The position numbers and the translations under genes were made by a program. DNA of 64,000 nt, from the NCBI RefSeq assembly GCF_039538365.1, contig NZ_BAABCA010000004.1, forward strand, positions 186,001 to 250,000, read 5' to 3'. Origin of the DNA: Postechiella marina (GTDB taxonomy: Bacteria > Bacteroidota > Bacteroidia > Flavobacteriales > Flavobacteriaceae). The notes under the pieces were generated by a model. It searched no databases. It was not told the origin of the DNA and saw only the letters and a list, made by a program, of their open reading frames with translations. This document shows positions 34,964 through 44,724 of the stretch, piece after piece. Numbering within the stretch: the stretch's first letter is position 1; every line of letters starts with the position of its first letter.

Positions 34964-37756
34964 TTATCCTCTAGAATATTTACCCTTATTAATAATACCT
35001 GCCTTACCTAGGCTATTAAACTTCCAACTAAAACTTAGCATAAAATACTGCTGTAATACGGTACTTTGCGAGTCTTGTATGTAGTTTTGAGTTGCTATTC
35101 TGCGCGCATTTGTATTCTGATTAAGCAAGTCGTAGACTTTTAACGTCATGGTACCTTGATCTTTTAACACAGAATAAGCCAAAGTAGAGTTCCAGAACCA
35201 AGCACTTTTTTGAAATCCTGCTGCTATATTTGGGTTGTAACTAAAAGACACATTATTACGCCACTCAAAATCTTTTGGCAAAAAGGTTGCAGACCTTAAA
35301 TTTAAAGAATGATACAAAAACTCTTGATCGTTAAAACTATCTATATCGTAAGAGTTTTTAGTGAAAGACAATCTATATCTTGGACTAAACTCTAACACAT
35401 CTCTCCATCTTAACCTTAAACCCAAACTTGGCCCTACAGATTTTACGGTACTAGCATATTGCACGCCATTATTAAAGTTTATAGATTTCCTAACACTTGG
35501 GCGTACACCAACATAAAACTTAACTGTTTTTACACTGTCTATTTTTACTTGTTTACTAAACGAAATTCGTCCATTAACATTATAACCACCATTAACGTTA
35601 GTATATGTTGTTTCTCTTGCCAAATTATCATCTATAATTGTTTTAGAAATAGGACTATCTCTGTCTATACTCGCATTAAAATAGGTATAGAAATCTGTAT
35701 CTTTCTGAAAGTTAAACACTTTATAGTGCAAATTAATTTTATGACTGTTTGATGCCTTTAAATCTGGATTACCTGTATAGACATGTAATGGATTGGTTTC
35801 GTCTCTAAAATTTTGTAATCTACCAATTTGAGGAGCTTCGTTATCCAAAGTATAATTAAACCCAACTGACGATTTAGAACTAAACCTATAATTAAATCTA
35901 TAACGCACCTCTAAAGCCTCTAGTTTGCGTTTTAGGTTAGTAACAGGCCTTAATGCATCTTTGTTTTCCAAATTTCTAGAAAGATATGTAGACTGTATAC
36001 TTGTAGACCAATTTTTCTTTCTATATTCTAACCTAAGTGATGGTGAGCTTGTTGCTGTTATATGCTCATAATTTTTACTTAAATCGGCGTTAAAACTTGT
36101 ATAACCTCCCGTTACGTCATCAAAATCGAAAGTACTTTTTGTATTTTCTCTTTTAATGCGCCTATAACTATATCTAAAATCTAAAAATAATTCGTTAGCT
36201 AAAATTGGTAACCTATAAGATGAAAATATAAATGTATTTCCTGTTTTATCGTCTGAGTCAATAGTTTGGTCTCTAAGAATATCTTCAGAAGTGCTATTTT
36301 CCTCAAAGAAATTAGTTTCAGAATTTAATAAATTATCTGTTTTAGAATTATTCATATCCGACGTCATATATAACTTTACAAAGGCTCCTTTATTACCAAT
36401 GCGTTTTGTTGCGTATAATTTATTTCGCAATCTCTGAGTAGTATTATCTATAATTGACTCTGATTGAGACTGATTAGTTAATTCGTTATCTGCATTTCTT
36501 GCATCACTAGAGCTTCTAGAAATCTGCTCGTTTTTTGCATATTTAAACGAAGGCGATATATTTATTAAAAACGTAGAATCTATCTCTATATCAAAATCTA
36601 GATTAGAGCTATGGTTAGTACTATTATTAAAAGATGTCGATTTTGAGTTTGTGTAGTAACGTGTACCGTCTGCTAAAATATTTTCTCTTTGGGTTTCAGA
36701 CTTATCATCAGATTCACTTCCAGAATAAAAATAATTTGCAGTCATATCTACCAAACTACCTAATTCGTCTGCATAATTTGCTCCTATATTTTCTGACTCT
36801 ACTAAACCTTTTCCTGCTCCATAACCTTGGCTACCTCCTAACGATCCGTTTTTTATAGAAATGCCATTACCGCCTCCAAACATTTTTCTAATTTCGCCAA
36901 AACTAAACCCAGGCGAATTAATATCGTTTCCTCCAGATAACACGCTTAAACGTTGATCGTTATCAAAATAATTAAACATACCTGCATATTCGTAATGCTT
37001 GTCTGTACCTAAACCAGCAGAAAGTCTTCCAAAAACACCTCTATTCTTCTTTTCGTCTATTACTAAATTTAAAGTTTTATGTGTTTTATCGCCTTGCTCG
37101 CCTGCAAAAGCCTCTGCTTTAGTTCTTGTATCCATGATTTGAATTTTCTTTATCAAATCTTTAGTTAAGTTTCTTGTGGTTATAGTAGGATCTCCTGCAA
37201 AAAAAGGTTTACCGTTTACAAGAATTTTATCAACCTCCTTACCGTTTATTATAAGCTTTCCATCCTCGTCAACCTCTACACCTGGTAATTCTTTTAGTAA
37301 ATCTTCTACATTAGCATCTCGCTTTGTTTTAAAAGATCTTACGTTAAACTCTAGAGTATCTTTTTTTATCATTACTGGCGCAGAAGACTTAACTACTACC
37401 GCATCTAAAACATTATTATCTGGCTCTAAAATTATAGCATGTAAATCTATTTTCTCTGTGTCTATCTTTATTATTTGTGCATGCTTCTTAAAACCCACAT
37501 AAGAAATAAAAAGGTTTAATTGCTTTTGATTTGTTTTACCTTCTAAATAAAACTCTCCATGATCATCAGATATATCGTAAGTTACCAGCGTACTATCTGC
37601 TATTTGTTGTAAATATACTGTTGCAGATTCTAACGGATTATTATCATCTTGAGCAATAATAGTTCCTGATATTTGAAAAGATTTAGATTGAGAAAAGGCT
37701 TTTGAAAAAGTTATTGTAATACAAAATACCGCGAGGTAAAAACAAAATTTATTCAT
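34964..37756 (-). CDS. Large outer-membrane beta-barrel protein with carboxypeptidase-like N-terminal domain
   Basis: A 930-residue protein with a Sec signal (AVFCITITFSKAFSQ). An N-terminal CarboxypepD_reg-type beta domain follows (about 28-110; GTIIAQDDNNPLESATVYL), then a plug-like segment (KRDANVEDLLKELPGVEVDEDG, IMDTRTKAEAFAGEQGDKTHKTLNL). The rest is a large barrel of the outer-membrane barrel type 3 family, ending FMLSFSWKFNSLG. It lacks the terminal aromatic residue, ending in KYSRG. No ligand is known; the layout resembles TonB-linked receptors without a SusD partner. A decayed relative lies just downstream. Confidence 0.85.
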   Translation of the reverse strand: MNKFCFYLAVFCITITFSKAFSQSKSFQISGTIIAQDDNNPLESATVYLQQIADSTLVTYDISDDHGEFYLEGKTNQKQLNLFISYVGFKKHAQIIKIDTEKIDLHAIILEPDNNVLDAVVVKSSAPVMIKKDTLEFNVRSFKTKRDANVEDLLKELPGVEVDEDGKLIINGKEVDKILVNGKPFFAGDPTITTRNLTKDLIKKIQIMDTRTKAEAFAGEQGDKTHKTLNLVIDEKKNRGVFGRLSAGLGTDKHYEYAGMFNYFDNDQRLSVLSGGNDINSPGFSFGEIRKMFGGGNGISIKNGSLGGSQGYGAGKGLVESENIGANYADELGSLVDMTANYFYSGSESDDKSETQRENILADGTRYYTNSKSTSFNNSTNHSSNLDFDIEIDSTFLINISPSFKYAKNEQISRSSSDARNADNELTNQSQSESIIDNTTQRLRNKLYATKRIGNKGAFVKLYMTSDMNNSKTDNLLNSETNFFEENSTSEDILRDQTIDSDDKTGNTFIFSSYRLPILANELFLDFRYSYRRIKRENTKSTFDFDDVTGGYTSFNADLSKNYEHITATSSPSLRLEYRKKNWSTSIQSTYLSRNLENKDALRPVTNLKRKLEALEVRYRFNYRFSSKSSVGFNYTLDNEAPQIGRLQNFRDETNPLHVYTGNPDLKASNSHKINLHYKVFNFQKDTDFYTYFNASIDRDSPISKTIIDDNLARETTYTNVNGGYNVNGRISFSKQVKIDSVKTVKFYVGVRPSVRKSINFNNGVQYASTVKSVGPSLGLRLRWRDVLEFSPRYRLSFTKNSYDIDSFNDQEFLYHSLNLRSATFLPKDFEWRNNVSFSYNPNIAAGFQKSAWFWNSTLAYSVLKDQGTMTLKVYDLLNQNTNARRIATQNYIQDSQSTVLQQYFMLSFSWKFNSLGKAGIINKGKYSRG

Positions 37757-37960
37757 TTTAATGGTTTAGTTAGAAAGGTTTCTAAGGCACAAATATTATA
37801 CCATTCCATTAAAAAATTATACTCAGGAGTACTATAAACCACGCTATATGATCATAATCTTTACTTTTTAGTTTATACAAATACTATACAGCATTATTTA
37901 TAATAAATAAAATAATGCTTTAAAATGTAAAAGTAAACTACAACTTTATTTTATCAAGTA

Positions 37961-39175
37961 TTAGTGCAAAGCCTTATTAACAGTATCTAGACCTACGTTT
38001 AATAAGCTTTTAGAAATAGCATTTAAGTCTTGCTTAGACCCTTCGAAATGGTATGTTTCGTGAGTATGATATATACTTTCTCCTACTTTAAGCGCTTTTG
38101 CAGCAGAAGAGGTTTCTAATTCGTAAAACGGACCAAATGGACCTATATCTCCAAGTTTTCCGTCGTTAAAAACATTAATAACATCGCCTCTGTACTGCTC
38201 GCTAACATGTTCTGGATGCGCATTTACATAATCTAAGCCGCCTTGAAAACTAAATTTTATAATAGTTAATAAATTAAATTCTGGCGAATAGCTACCAAAA
38301 TAAGGTATTGTATGCTCTGGCAAAGTGCCTATTTTATTTAAATAATTGGCATCGGCTTTATAAAAAAGAATATTCTCTTTTATTTTTAAACGTGTACTAT
38401 CTATAGGTGTAAAATACACTGTTGCTTTTTCTTTATTACCTTTTAGCGGAATTACTACCGTAGTTTTTGGAGTAGGATAAAAACACCCTAAATCCCATAA
38501 GGATAATAAACCTGTATTTTTTGACCAATTCGTTTCTCCAATATTCTTCATTGAAGTTATCGATTTAAACCCAACAAAACCAATAGTTTTATCTATGTTT
38601 AAATTTAAACTACGCTCTATATGTTCTTTTGATAAAATCTCAATACTTCTTTTAACATTGATATAAAAATGAAATCCTTTTAAATTTTCAAGGTGTAACG
38701 TATTTCCTAAAATAACCGAAGATTTTGTTTGCTCGTACACTTTAAATGGCAAAGTATCTAGGTCTTTAGGTGTAGCATGCTCGACCTTGTTAGTTACTTT
38801 ATTTCTTTTAAAGAAAACAGTATTAGGTCCTTGATCTGGACCAAACCAAATACGACCAGCACTACCTACCTTGCTTCTGTTTTTAAAAACGGTATCGCTC
38901 GCAATAATTCCCTTATTAAACCAACCGTAACTAGCACCATCTAATCCGTTAGATGTGCTAGTCATAATTTTTCCTTGAAACTCGGCAGATACAATTATTT
39001 GCCTAGCATCAGAATCTTTTAAAATAATAGGTTGTATTGTTTTACTTAAAAACTCTAAATCTTTTGCAAAAGTTGGTCGCTCTATACTTTTATTGCATCC
39101 AAGTAATAAGGCTATACAACCAAACAAACCTATTAATTTGTTAGCACTTTGCTTTATTACTGGAATAAATTTCAT
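37961..39175 (-). CDS. DUF4861-like lipoprotein
   Basis: A 404-residue lipoprotein with lipobox Cys27 (LLLGC). It has DGASYGWFNKGIIASDTVF near the start, GFHFYINVKRSIEILSKEHIERSL in the middle, and SLWDLGCFYPTPKTTVVIPLKG and FEGSKQDLNAISKSLL near the end. This matches the DUF4861 group, beta-sandwich proteins often found beside polysaccharide-lyase or other sugar-degrading genes of marine bacteria; family placement is from memory and has moderate certainty. Function unknown. Its ATG is 3 bp after the stop of der, so they may be co-transcribed. Confidence 0.6.
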   Translation of the reverse strand: MKFIPVIKQSANKLIGLFGCIALLLGCNKSIERPTFAKDLEFLSKTIQPIILKDSDARQIIVSAEFQGKIMTSTSNGLDGASYGWFNKGIIASDTVFKNRSKVGSAGRIWFGPDQGPNTVFFKRNKVTNKVEHATPKDLDTLPFKVYEQTKSSVILGNTLHLENLKGFHFYINVKRSIEILSKEHIERSLNLNIDKTIGFVGFKSITSMKNIGETNWSKNTGLLSLWDLGCFYPTPKTTVVIPLKGNKEKATVYFTPIDSTRLKIKENILFYKADANYLNKIGTLPEHTIPYFGSYSPEFNLLTIIKFSFQGGLDYVNAHPEHVSEQYRGDVINVFNDGKLGDIGPFGPFYELETSSAAKALKVGESIYHTHETYHFEGSKQDLNAISKSLLNVGLDTVNKALH

Positions 39176-39178
39176 TTT

Positions 39179-40489
39179 TTATTTTTTACGCATATAAACA
39201 CTAATAGGGACACCATTAAAACCAAAACGTTGTCTTAATTTATTTTCTAGAAAACGCTTATAAGGTTCTTTTACATACTGTGGCAAATTACAAAAAAATG
39301 CAAACTGTGGTTGCGGTGTTGGCAACTGCATAATGTATTTTATTTTTACAAATTTGGCTTTGTATGCTGGCGGAGGATAGTTTTCTATTATTGGTAATAA
39401 AACCTCGTTTAGTTCGCTTGTTTTAATTTTTTTAGATCGGTTTTTATAAACCTCTACAGCTGTTTCTATGGCTTTAAAAATACGTTGTTTTGTTAAAACA
39501 GAAATAAAAACTACTGGCACATCTGTAAAAGGTTCCATTTGTAATTTTATAGCTTTTTCAAACTCTTTAACAGACTTATGGTCTTTCTCTACCAAATCCC
39601 ACTTGTTTACTAAAACAACTATACCTTTTCGGTTACGCTCTGCTAACCAAAATATATTTTGAACTTGCCCATCAAAACCACGTGTAGCATCTAAAACAAG
39701 TAAACATACATCGCAATGCTCTATGGCACGTACACTTCGCATTACAGAATAGAATTCTAAATCTTCTTTTACTTTAGATTTTCTTCTAATTCCCGCTGTA
39801 TCAACTAAATTAAATTCGAAACCAAAGCGGTTATACTTTGTATCGATAGAGTCTCTAGTAGTTCCTGCAATATCTGTTACAATATACCTATCTTCTCCTA
39901 TTAATGCATTTATAAAAGATGATTTACCTGCATTAGGTCTTCCAACAACAGCAAAACGCGGTAAGGCTTCTACCTCTTTCTCGACTTCTTCTATTTCTGG
40001 TAATTTATCTACTAAAGCATCAAGCAACTCTCCTGTACCACTACCGTTAATACTAGCAATGGTATAATATTCGCCTAAACCTAAAGAATAAAACTCTACA
40101 GCATCTTCGGCACGTTTACCATTATCTACTTTATTAACAACTAAAAAAACAGGTTTGTTTACTTTTCGTAAAAGCTTTGCAACATCTTCGTCCATGCCTG
40201 TTACTCCAGTTTCTACATCTACCATAAAAATAATAGCATCTGCTTCATCAATAGCTAACTCAACTTGTTTATCTATTTCTGCTTCAAAAATATCGTCACT
40301 TCCTAATACGTAACCTCCTGTATCTATTAAAGAAAACTCTTTACCATTCCAATCACTTTTACCATAATGGCGGTCTCTTGTTACGCCACTAACAGCATCA
40401 ACAATAGCTTCTCTACGTTGAATTAAGCGATTAAAAAACGTTGATTTTCCAACATTTGGTCTTCCTACAATGGCTACTATATTACTCAT
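39179..40489 (-). CDS. der: Ribosome biogenesis GTPase Der (EngA)
   Basis: A 436-residue GTPase with two G domains and a C-terminal KH-like domain, required for assembly of the large ribosomal subunit. Both P-loops are present: GRPNVGKS (near residue 8) and GRPNAGKS (near residue 180). Switch motifs DTGGY and DTAGI and the NKxD motifs VNKVD and VNKWD are in order. The tail RQRFGFNGVPISVYMRKK is standard. A Bacteroidota-type promoter lies at 40551-40579. Confidence 0.97.
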   Translation of the reverse strand: MSNIVAIVGRPNVGKSTFFNRLIQRREAIVDAVSGVTRDRHYGKSDWNGKEFSLIDTGGYVLGSDDIFEAEIDKQVELAIDEADAIIFMVDVETGVTGMDEDVAKLLRKVNKPVFLVVNKVDNGKRAEDAVEFYSLGLGEYYTIASINGSGTGELLDALVDKLPEIEEVEKEVEALPRFAVVGRPNAGKSSFINALIGEDRYIVTDIAGTTRDSIDTKYNRFGFEFNLVDTAGIRRKSKVKEDLEFYSVMRSVRAIEHCDVCLLVLDATRGFDGQVQNIFWLAERNRKGIVVLVNKWDLVEKDHKSVKEFEKAIKLQMEPFTDVPVVFISVLTKQRIFKAIETAVEVYKNRSKKIKTSELNEVLLPIIENYPPPAYKAKFVKIKYIMQLPTPQPQFAFFCNLPQYVKEPYKRFLENKLRQRFGFNGVPISVYMRKK

Positions 40490-40550
40490 AATCTTTATTT
40501 TATATGTTACACCTTATCTGATGCCTTTTATTTCTATCCGAAATATTTTG

Positions 40551-40579
40551 CAAAAATAGGAAATATACTCAACGCGCAA
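40551..40579 (-). promoter_or_regulatory. Promoter of der
   Basis: Minus-strand TTG (40577-40579), 18-bp spacer, TATTTTTG (40551-40558), matching the -33/-7 pattern of Bacteroidota. It is 60 bp upstream of the der ATG. Confidence 0.6.
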
Positions 40580-40662
40580 TCTTTTTTTGTCAAAGATTGA
40601 TAAAGTTTAAAAATCGGATAAAAAATAGTATTTTACTAAGCCTAATATATTTACTAATACAT

Positions 40663-41160
40663 ATGAGTAATGATATTGTTTTAAGACCGCGATTTAAAGT
40701 AAAACTGAACAAGAATAAGCTAGATCTTTTATTAGCTTTTGATGAAACAAAAAAAACTCAAACTAAATTTATAGTAAATAGACTAGACGACCATGTGTTT
40801 ATTAAACTACCCAAAAAAGATCAACATTTTTGGTCACCACAACTGCATTTAGAAATTAACGAGATAACTAAAAATTCGTGTTTACTTCACGGGCTTTATG
40901 GCCCCAACCCTACAGTTTGGACCATGTTTATGTTTTTTCACTTTATAGTAGCTAGTTTATTTATTGCCTTTTCTATTTGGGCGTATACAAATTGGGCTTT
41001 AAAAGTTAGCTATGCTTTACAAGTAAGTTTAATACTCTTTATGATAATAGTTTGGATATGTCTTTACTTTGCAGCACGTCTTGGCAAAGCGTCAAGTAAA
41101 ACTGAGATGATAAAACTAAAGGAGTTTATAGATGCTGTTTTAAAAAAGAAAAAGCTTTAA
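40663..41160 (+). CDS. Two-helix membrane protein of unknown function
   Basis: A 165-residue protein. The first ~85 residues are soluble and contain basic and aromatic residues (PRFKVKLNKNKLDLLLAFDE; KLPKKDQHFWSPQLHLEI), followed by two membrane helices (TMFMFFHFIVASLFIAFSIW and YALQVSLILFMIIVWICLYF) and a charged tail. It resembles small conserved proteins of Bacteroidota that carry such a beta-rich head and no catalytic motif. I start at the ATG at 40663; the TTG at 40597 would add a second N-terminal helix and seems unlikely. A terminator overlaps its stop. Confidence 0.72.
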   Translation: MSNDIVLRPRFKVKLNKNKLDLLLAFDETKKTQTKFIVNRLDDHVFIKLPKKDQHFWSPQLHLEINEITKNSCLLHGLYGPNPTVWTMFMFFHFIVASLFIAFSIWAYTNWALKVSYALQVSLILFMIIVWICLYFAARLGKASSKTEMIKLKEFIDAVLKKKKL

Positions 41161-41187
41161 TTGCAGAAGACCAATCAAAGCTTTTTT
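41150..41187 (+). terminator. Intrinsic terminator overlapping the stop of the 40663 gene
   Basis: A 14-bp stem with one mismatch (41150-41163 and 41172-41185), followed by T. A CTAACT-rich run follows at about 41188-41226. Confidence 0.75.
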
Positions 41188-41306
41188 TAAAACTAACTAA
41201 CTCAAACTTAACCAAACTAACTACTTGATTGAATTCTGAGACAAATATTATATTTATACTTTATTTAAATGTTACCTAAACAAGAAGTTAGCATTAGTAT
41301 TTATTT

Positions 41307-42875
41307 TTATTTTGAATAAATATTTAGATTAGCATCCTCTGGAAACTCATTAGATACCACTAATAATGTTTTCCCATTTGGGCTTTCGTTTGCATTAATT
41401 ACTAATAAGCCTTCTGGCGATGTATTTCTTAGTCTTTGAACAAAGATAGGATTGTAAATATCTGTAATATTATAAACTAAAACGTCTCCGCTTCTCTCTA
41501 ATCCAATTATTGCATAGGTATTCATTCCATCTGTATAAGTTGTTACAGCTTCAGGCTCTACACCTTTATCATCAGATCTGCTTTCTGGGTAAGATCCAAA
41601 ATCGTAAAGTGATTTCAAGCTTAACTCGTTACCAGAATCATACATTAACACTCCAGATGTATTCCAAATAGAAAAAGAACGCGCTCCATAACCGTAAATT
41701 TGATCGATATCTCCATCGCCATCTGTATCTCCATTTGCAGTTGTTATTTTTAACCTTCCTAAGTTTTCTTTTTCTTGCAGCTCATCTGCATCTGGATAAG
41801 CAGTAGCATCTAATACTAAATCCCCTACTCTATCTTCTTCAGAATATCCATCGTAATCTCTAGCGTCTCCTTCGTTAGCTGTAATAATATAGCCTGCACC
41901 ACCTATTTCAAAATAATCTATGGCATCTGGCTGATAAAAACTTTTTACAGGCCATGTCATTAAGTTACCTGCCCAATCATCTTTATCGCTTAAATCGAAA
42001 GACACCTGAGAATAATCCTTAGTTCCTAAAGGATAAATATCTGTTATAGTTTTGGTCTCTATATCTAATTTTGCTATACCGTTATTTTCTTGTAATGCAA
42101 TAAATGCTGTTTTAGAATCTGAAGAAACCGTGATATATTCTGGCTCTACATCTTTACTTAAATCTGCTCCTGGACCAAATACTCTAAATCCTTTTTCTTC
42201 TAATTCTGCTTCTTTAGAATTAAAGCTATCAAAATAAATTTGGGTAGCAACTTTAGTTTCTACATTAATTACAGTAATAGAGCCTTTAGGGTCTACGTCG
42301 TAATCATCATTAGGTTCGCCTTCGTTAGCACATAAAATATACTTACCATCTGGAGTAAAAGTTACCATATCTGGCAAAGCACCAGCAGTAATATTAGCAT
42401 AAGGCGTTGTTAAATTATCTGTTTTAAAAACGACAACTTTACCATTATCTTGTTTTACATCTGCTTCAATAGCTATAGCTAAAAAACCATTTTTAGAAGC
42501 TACACTATTTACGTTTCCTCCATAAGCGGTAACATCTATAGCTGCTTTAATTTCTGGAGTACTTACGGTAGAAATGTCTATAACCTCTACTTCTTTAGCT
42601 TCGGCATTGGTAGAAAAAACTGTTTTAGTAACAGCATCGTAAGCAGAAATCTCTGCTACACCATCGCCTAGAGCAACCATGGCTATTGTAGAGAAATAAG
42701 TAACATCTTTTCCGTTTTCGCCATTGGCACCATCTGCTCCGTCTGCACCATCTTGTCCGTTAGTACCATCAAGACCGTCGGTTCCATTTATACCATCATC
42801 GGCACAAGAAGTTAATACTGTAAAAGCGCCTATAAGTACAAGGCAAAATACTTTAAATAATTGTTTAAGTTTCAT
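41307..42875 (-). CDS. Choice-of-anchor I family lipoprotein with collagen-like stalk
   Basis: A 522-residue surface protein. Lipobox Cys24 (VLTSC) is followed by ten Gly-x-y triplets (residues 28-57, GINGTDGLDGTNGQDG...), a short collagen-like stalk. The large remainder is a beta-propeller-type domain of the choice-of-anchor I kind, with AEISAYDAVTKTVFSTNAEAKEVEVID, PDMVTFTPDGKYILCANEGEPNDDYDVDPKGS and AYIITANEGDARDYDG. Such proteins are secreted or surface-bound and may be phosphatase-like or adhesive; the role is unknown. It lacks the usual C-terminal sorting tail, being lipid-anchored instead. I use the ATG at 42875, which gives a clean signal. Confidence 0.85.
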   Translation of the reverse strand: MKLKQLFKVFCLVLIGAFTVLTSCADDGINGTDGLDGTNGQDGADGADGANGENGKDVTYFSTIAMVALGDGVAEISAYDAVTKTVFSTNAEAKEVEVIDISTVSTPEIKAAIDVTAYGGNVNSVASKNGFLAIAIEADVKQDNGKVVVFKTDNLTTPYANITAGALPDMVTFTPDGKYILCANEGEPNDDYDVDPKGSITVINVETKVATQIYFDSFNSKEAELEEKGFRVFGPGADLSKDVEPEYITVSSDSKTAFIALQENNGIAKLDIETKTITDIYPLGTKDYSQVSFDLSDKDDWAGNLMTWPVKSFYQPDAIDYFEIGGAGYIITANEGDARDYDGYSEEDRVGDLVLDATAYPDADELQEKENLGRLKITTANGDTDGDGDIDQIYGYGARSFSIWNTSGVLMYDSGNELSLKSLYDFGSYPESRSDDKGVEPEAVTTYTDGMNTYAIIGLERSGDVLVYNITDIYNPIFVQRLRNTSPEGLLVINANESPNGKTLLVVSNEFPEDANLNIYSK

Positions 42876-42958
42876 ATTGTTAATTGCTAAATTAATTAGC
42901 AAAAATGAAACCCAAACTTTACTTTAATGTTATGGAAATAAAAAGATACCGTTAGTTA

Positions 42959-43843
42959 TTACTTCTGATTGTAACCAAAACGTTTCAGCATATTTTGATT
43001 ACTTCTCCAATTTTTATTCACTTTAACATACAGCTCTAAGTGAATTTGTTTGCCAAAAAATGCCTCTAAATCTTTTCTAGCTTCTACACCTACACGTTTT
43101 AAAGCACTACCCTTGTGCCCAATTATAATACCTTTTTGGGTTTCGCGCTCTACCATAATAACAGAACGGATTCTTATAATTTTTTCTTCTTCAAAAAACT
43201 CTTCGGTATCGACCTCTACTGCGTAAGGAATTTCTTTTTTATAATGTATCAAGATTTTTTCTCGAATGTTTTCGTTTATAAAAAAGCGCTCTGGCTTATC
43301 TGTTAATTGGTCTTTAGGATAAAATGCAGGAGATTCTGGTAGTAATTCTATAATGCGGTCTAAAACTTCTTTTACTTGAAAGCCTTCTAGAGCAGATATA
43401 GGTATAATTTCGGCATTTGGTACTTTGCTAGCCCAAAGTTGTACTTGTGTTTCTAACTGCCCTTGGTCTGATTTATCAATTTTATTTAAAAGCAACAAAA
43501 CCGGTATTTTAGAACTTGTTATTTTTTTAAAAAAAGCTTCATCTTTTAATTCTTGCTCTCCTATTTCTACCATATAAACTAATATATCGGCATCTTCGAA
43601 GGCAGATTTTACAAAACTCATCATAGATTCTTGCAACTCGTATGCTGGTTTTATTATTCCTGGAGTGTCACTTAACACGATTTGAAAATCGTCTCCGTTT
43701 ACAATACCCAAAATTCTATGTCGTGTTGTTTGTGCTTTAGATGTAATTATAGATAATTTTTCACCTATAAAAGCATTCATTAATGTAGACTTACCCACAT
43801 TTGGGTTACCAATAATATTAACAAATCCTGCTTTATGCTTCAT
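42959..43843 (-). CDS. era: GTPase Era
   Basis: A 294-residue GTPase that binds 16S rRNA in 30S assembly. The P-loop is GNPNVGKS, the switch motif DTPGI, and the NKxD motif NKID. The C-terminal KH domain has ERETQKGIIIGHKGSALKRVG, with the GxxG loop seen as IGHKG. The sequence is complete and of usual length (290-300). Confidence 0.97.
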   Translation of the reverse strand: MKHKAGFVNIIGNPNVGKSTLMNAFIGEKLSIITSKAQTTRHRILGIVNGDDFQIVLSDTPGIIKPAYELQESMMSFVKSAFEDADILVYMVEIGEQELKDEAFFKKITSSKIPVLLLLNKIDKSDQGQLETQVQLWASKVPNAEIIPISALEGFQVKEVLDRIIELLPESPAFYPKDQLTDKPERFFINENIREKILIHYKKEIPYAVEVDTEEFFEEEKIIRIRSVIMVERETQKGIIIGHKGSALKRVGVEARKDLEAFFGKQIHLELYVKVNKNWRSNQNMLKRFGYNQK

Positions 43844-43863
43844 TTTCTCTTTTTTTATTGTTG

Positions 43864-43896
43864 CAAAGTTACAACCTTTATTAATAGATCGTTCAA
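43864..43896 (-). promoter_or_regulatory. Promoter of era
   Basis: Minus-strand TTG (43894-43896), 22-bp spacer, TAACTTTG (43864-43871). It lies about 20 bp before the era ATG at 43843. Confidence 0.72.
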
Positions 43897-43911
43897 CAAA
43901 ATTTTAAACAA

Positions 43912-43941
43912 AAAAACAGGAAGCATAACTTCCTGTTTTTA
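43912..43941. terminator. Intrinsic terminator of the FKBP gene
   Basis: 12-bp stem (43912-43923 with 43929-43940), 5-nt loop, bordered by A and T on the two sides. It lies 37 bp after the stop of the FKBP gene on the minus strand. Confidence 0.85.
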
Positions 43942-43977
43942 AATGTCTGCAAAAGCAGAGTTATATTTTAAAAGCGA

Positions 43978-44700
43978 CTATTTTACCTCCAATAATTCTA
44001 CCTCGAATACTAAAGCATCAAAAGGCTTAATAGCACCTCCTCTTGGTGTTGCTCCGTATCCTAATTCTTGAGGAATAAAGAATTTGTATTTAGAACCTAC
44101 ACTCATTAATTGTAATCCTTCTGTCCATCCTTTTATAACTTGACCAACGCCAAATTCTGCAGGTGTACCTCTATCTACAGAGCTATCAAAAACTGTTCCG
44201 TCAATCAAAGTTCCGTGGTAGTGTACTTTTACCGTAGAAGCTGCTGTTGGTTTTTCGCCAGTACCTTCTTTAAGTACAATATATTGTAAACCGCTATCTG
44301 TAACTTGTACGCCTTCTTTAGTTTTGTTTTCTTCTAAAAACTTTTCGCTAGCTGCTTTACCTTCTGCATACTGTGCCTCAGCTGCTTTTGCTGCTGCTGC
44401 TTGTTGCTTAGCTTGTATTTTTGCTTGATTTTTTTGAAAATATCCTTGCACTACTTTTTGAGCTGTAGCTCTATCTAATTTTACATTAGAAGAATCAAGA
44501 GTATTCATATAACCTTGAATAAATAACTCATTGTCAATATCATCAAAATTAGTACCAACGCTATTTGCTACATCTACACCTATTGCATAACTAACAGAAT
44601 CTATTTCTGTAGTTAATGGCTTATTTGAAACGCCTTGCTTTCCACAAGAAAATACTACTGAAGACAATACAACTGCTCCTAAAACTTTTACTATTTTCAT
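43978..44700 (-). CDS. FKBP-type peptidyl-prolyl isomerase lipoprotein
   Basis: A 240-residue envelope isomerase with lipobox Cys19 (SVVFSC). The N-terminal half is a helical dimerisation domain (SVSYAIGVDVANSVG, then an Ala/Gln/Lys-rich helix KIQAKQQAAAAKAAEAQYAE). The C-terminal ~110 residues are the FKBP domain: VKVHYHGTLIDGTVFDSSVD, GVGQVIKGWTEGLQLM and KFFIPQELGYGATPRGGAI. It should speed up proline isomerisation in secreted proteins. Length and order match Mip/FkpA-like proteins. It has its own promoter and terminator. Confidence 0.95.
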   Translation of the reverse strand: MKIVKVLGAVVLSSVVFSCGKQGVSNKPLTTEIDSVSYAIGVDVANSVGTNFDDIDNELFIQGYMNTLDSSNVKLDRATAQKVVQGYFQKNQAKIQAKQQAAAAKAAEAQYAEGKAASEKFLEENKTKEGVQVTDSGLQYIVLKEGTGEKPTAASTVKVHYHGTLIDGTVFDSSVDRGTPAEFGVGQVIKGWTEGLQLMSVGSKYKFFIPQELGYGATPRGGAIKPFDALVFEVELLEVK

Positions 44701-44724
44701 TTTAAATTTTTATTTGTTTGACGC

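Noticed and set aside
37890..37919. Hairpin AGCATTATTT...AAATAATGCT in the gap before the large barrel gene
   Set aside because: Perfect but all-AT apart from two GC pairs, with no T run in the direction of the flanking genes, so I do not call it a terminator.
42705..42794. Triplet periodicity read as a CRISPR-like or tandem DNA repeat
   Set aside because: The period is three codons of Gly-x-y in a coding frame; the units are too short and varied for CRISPR.
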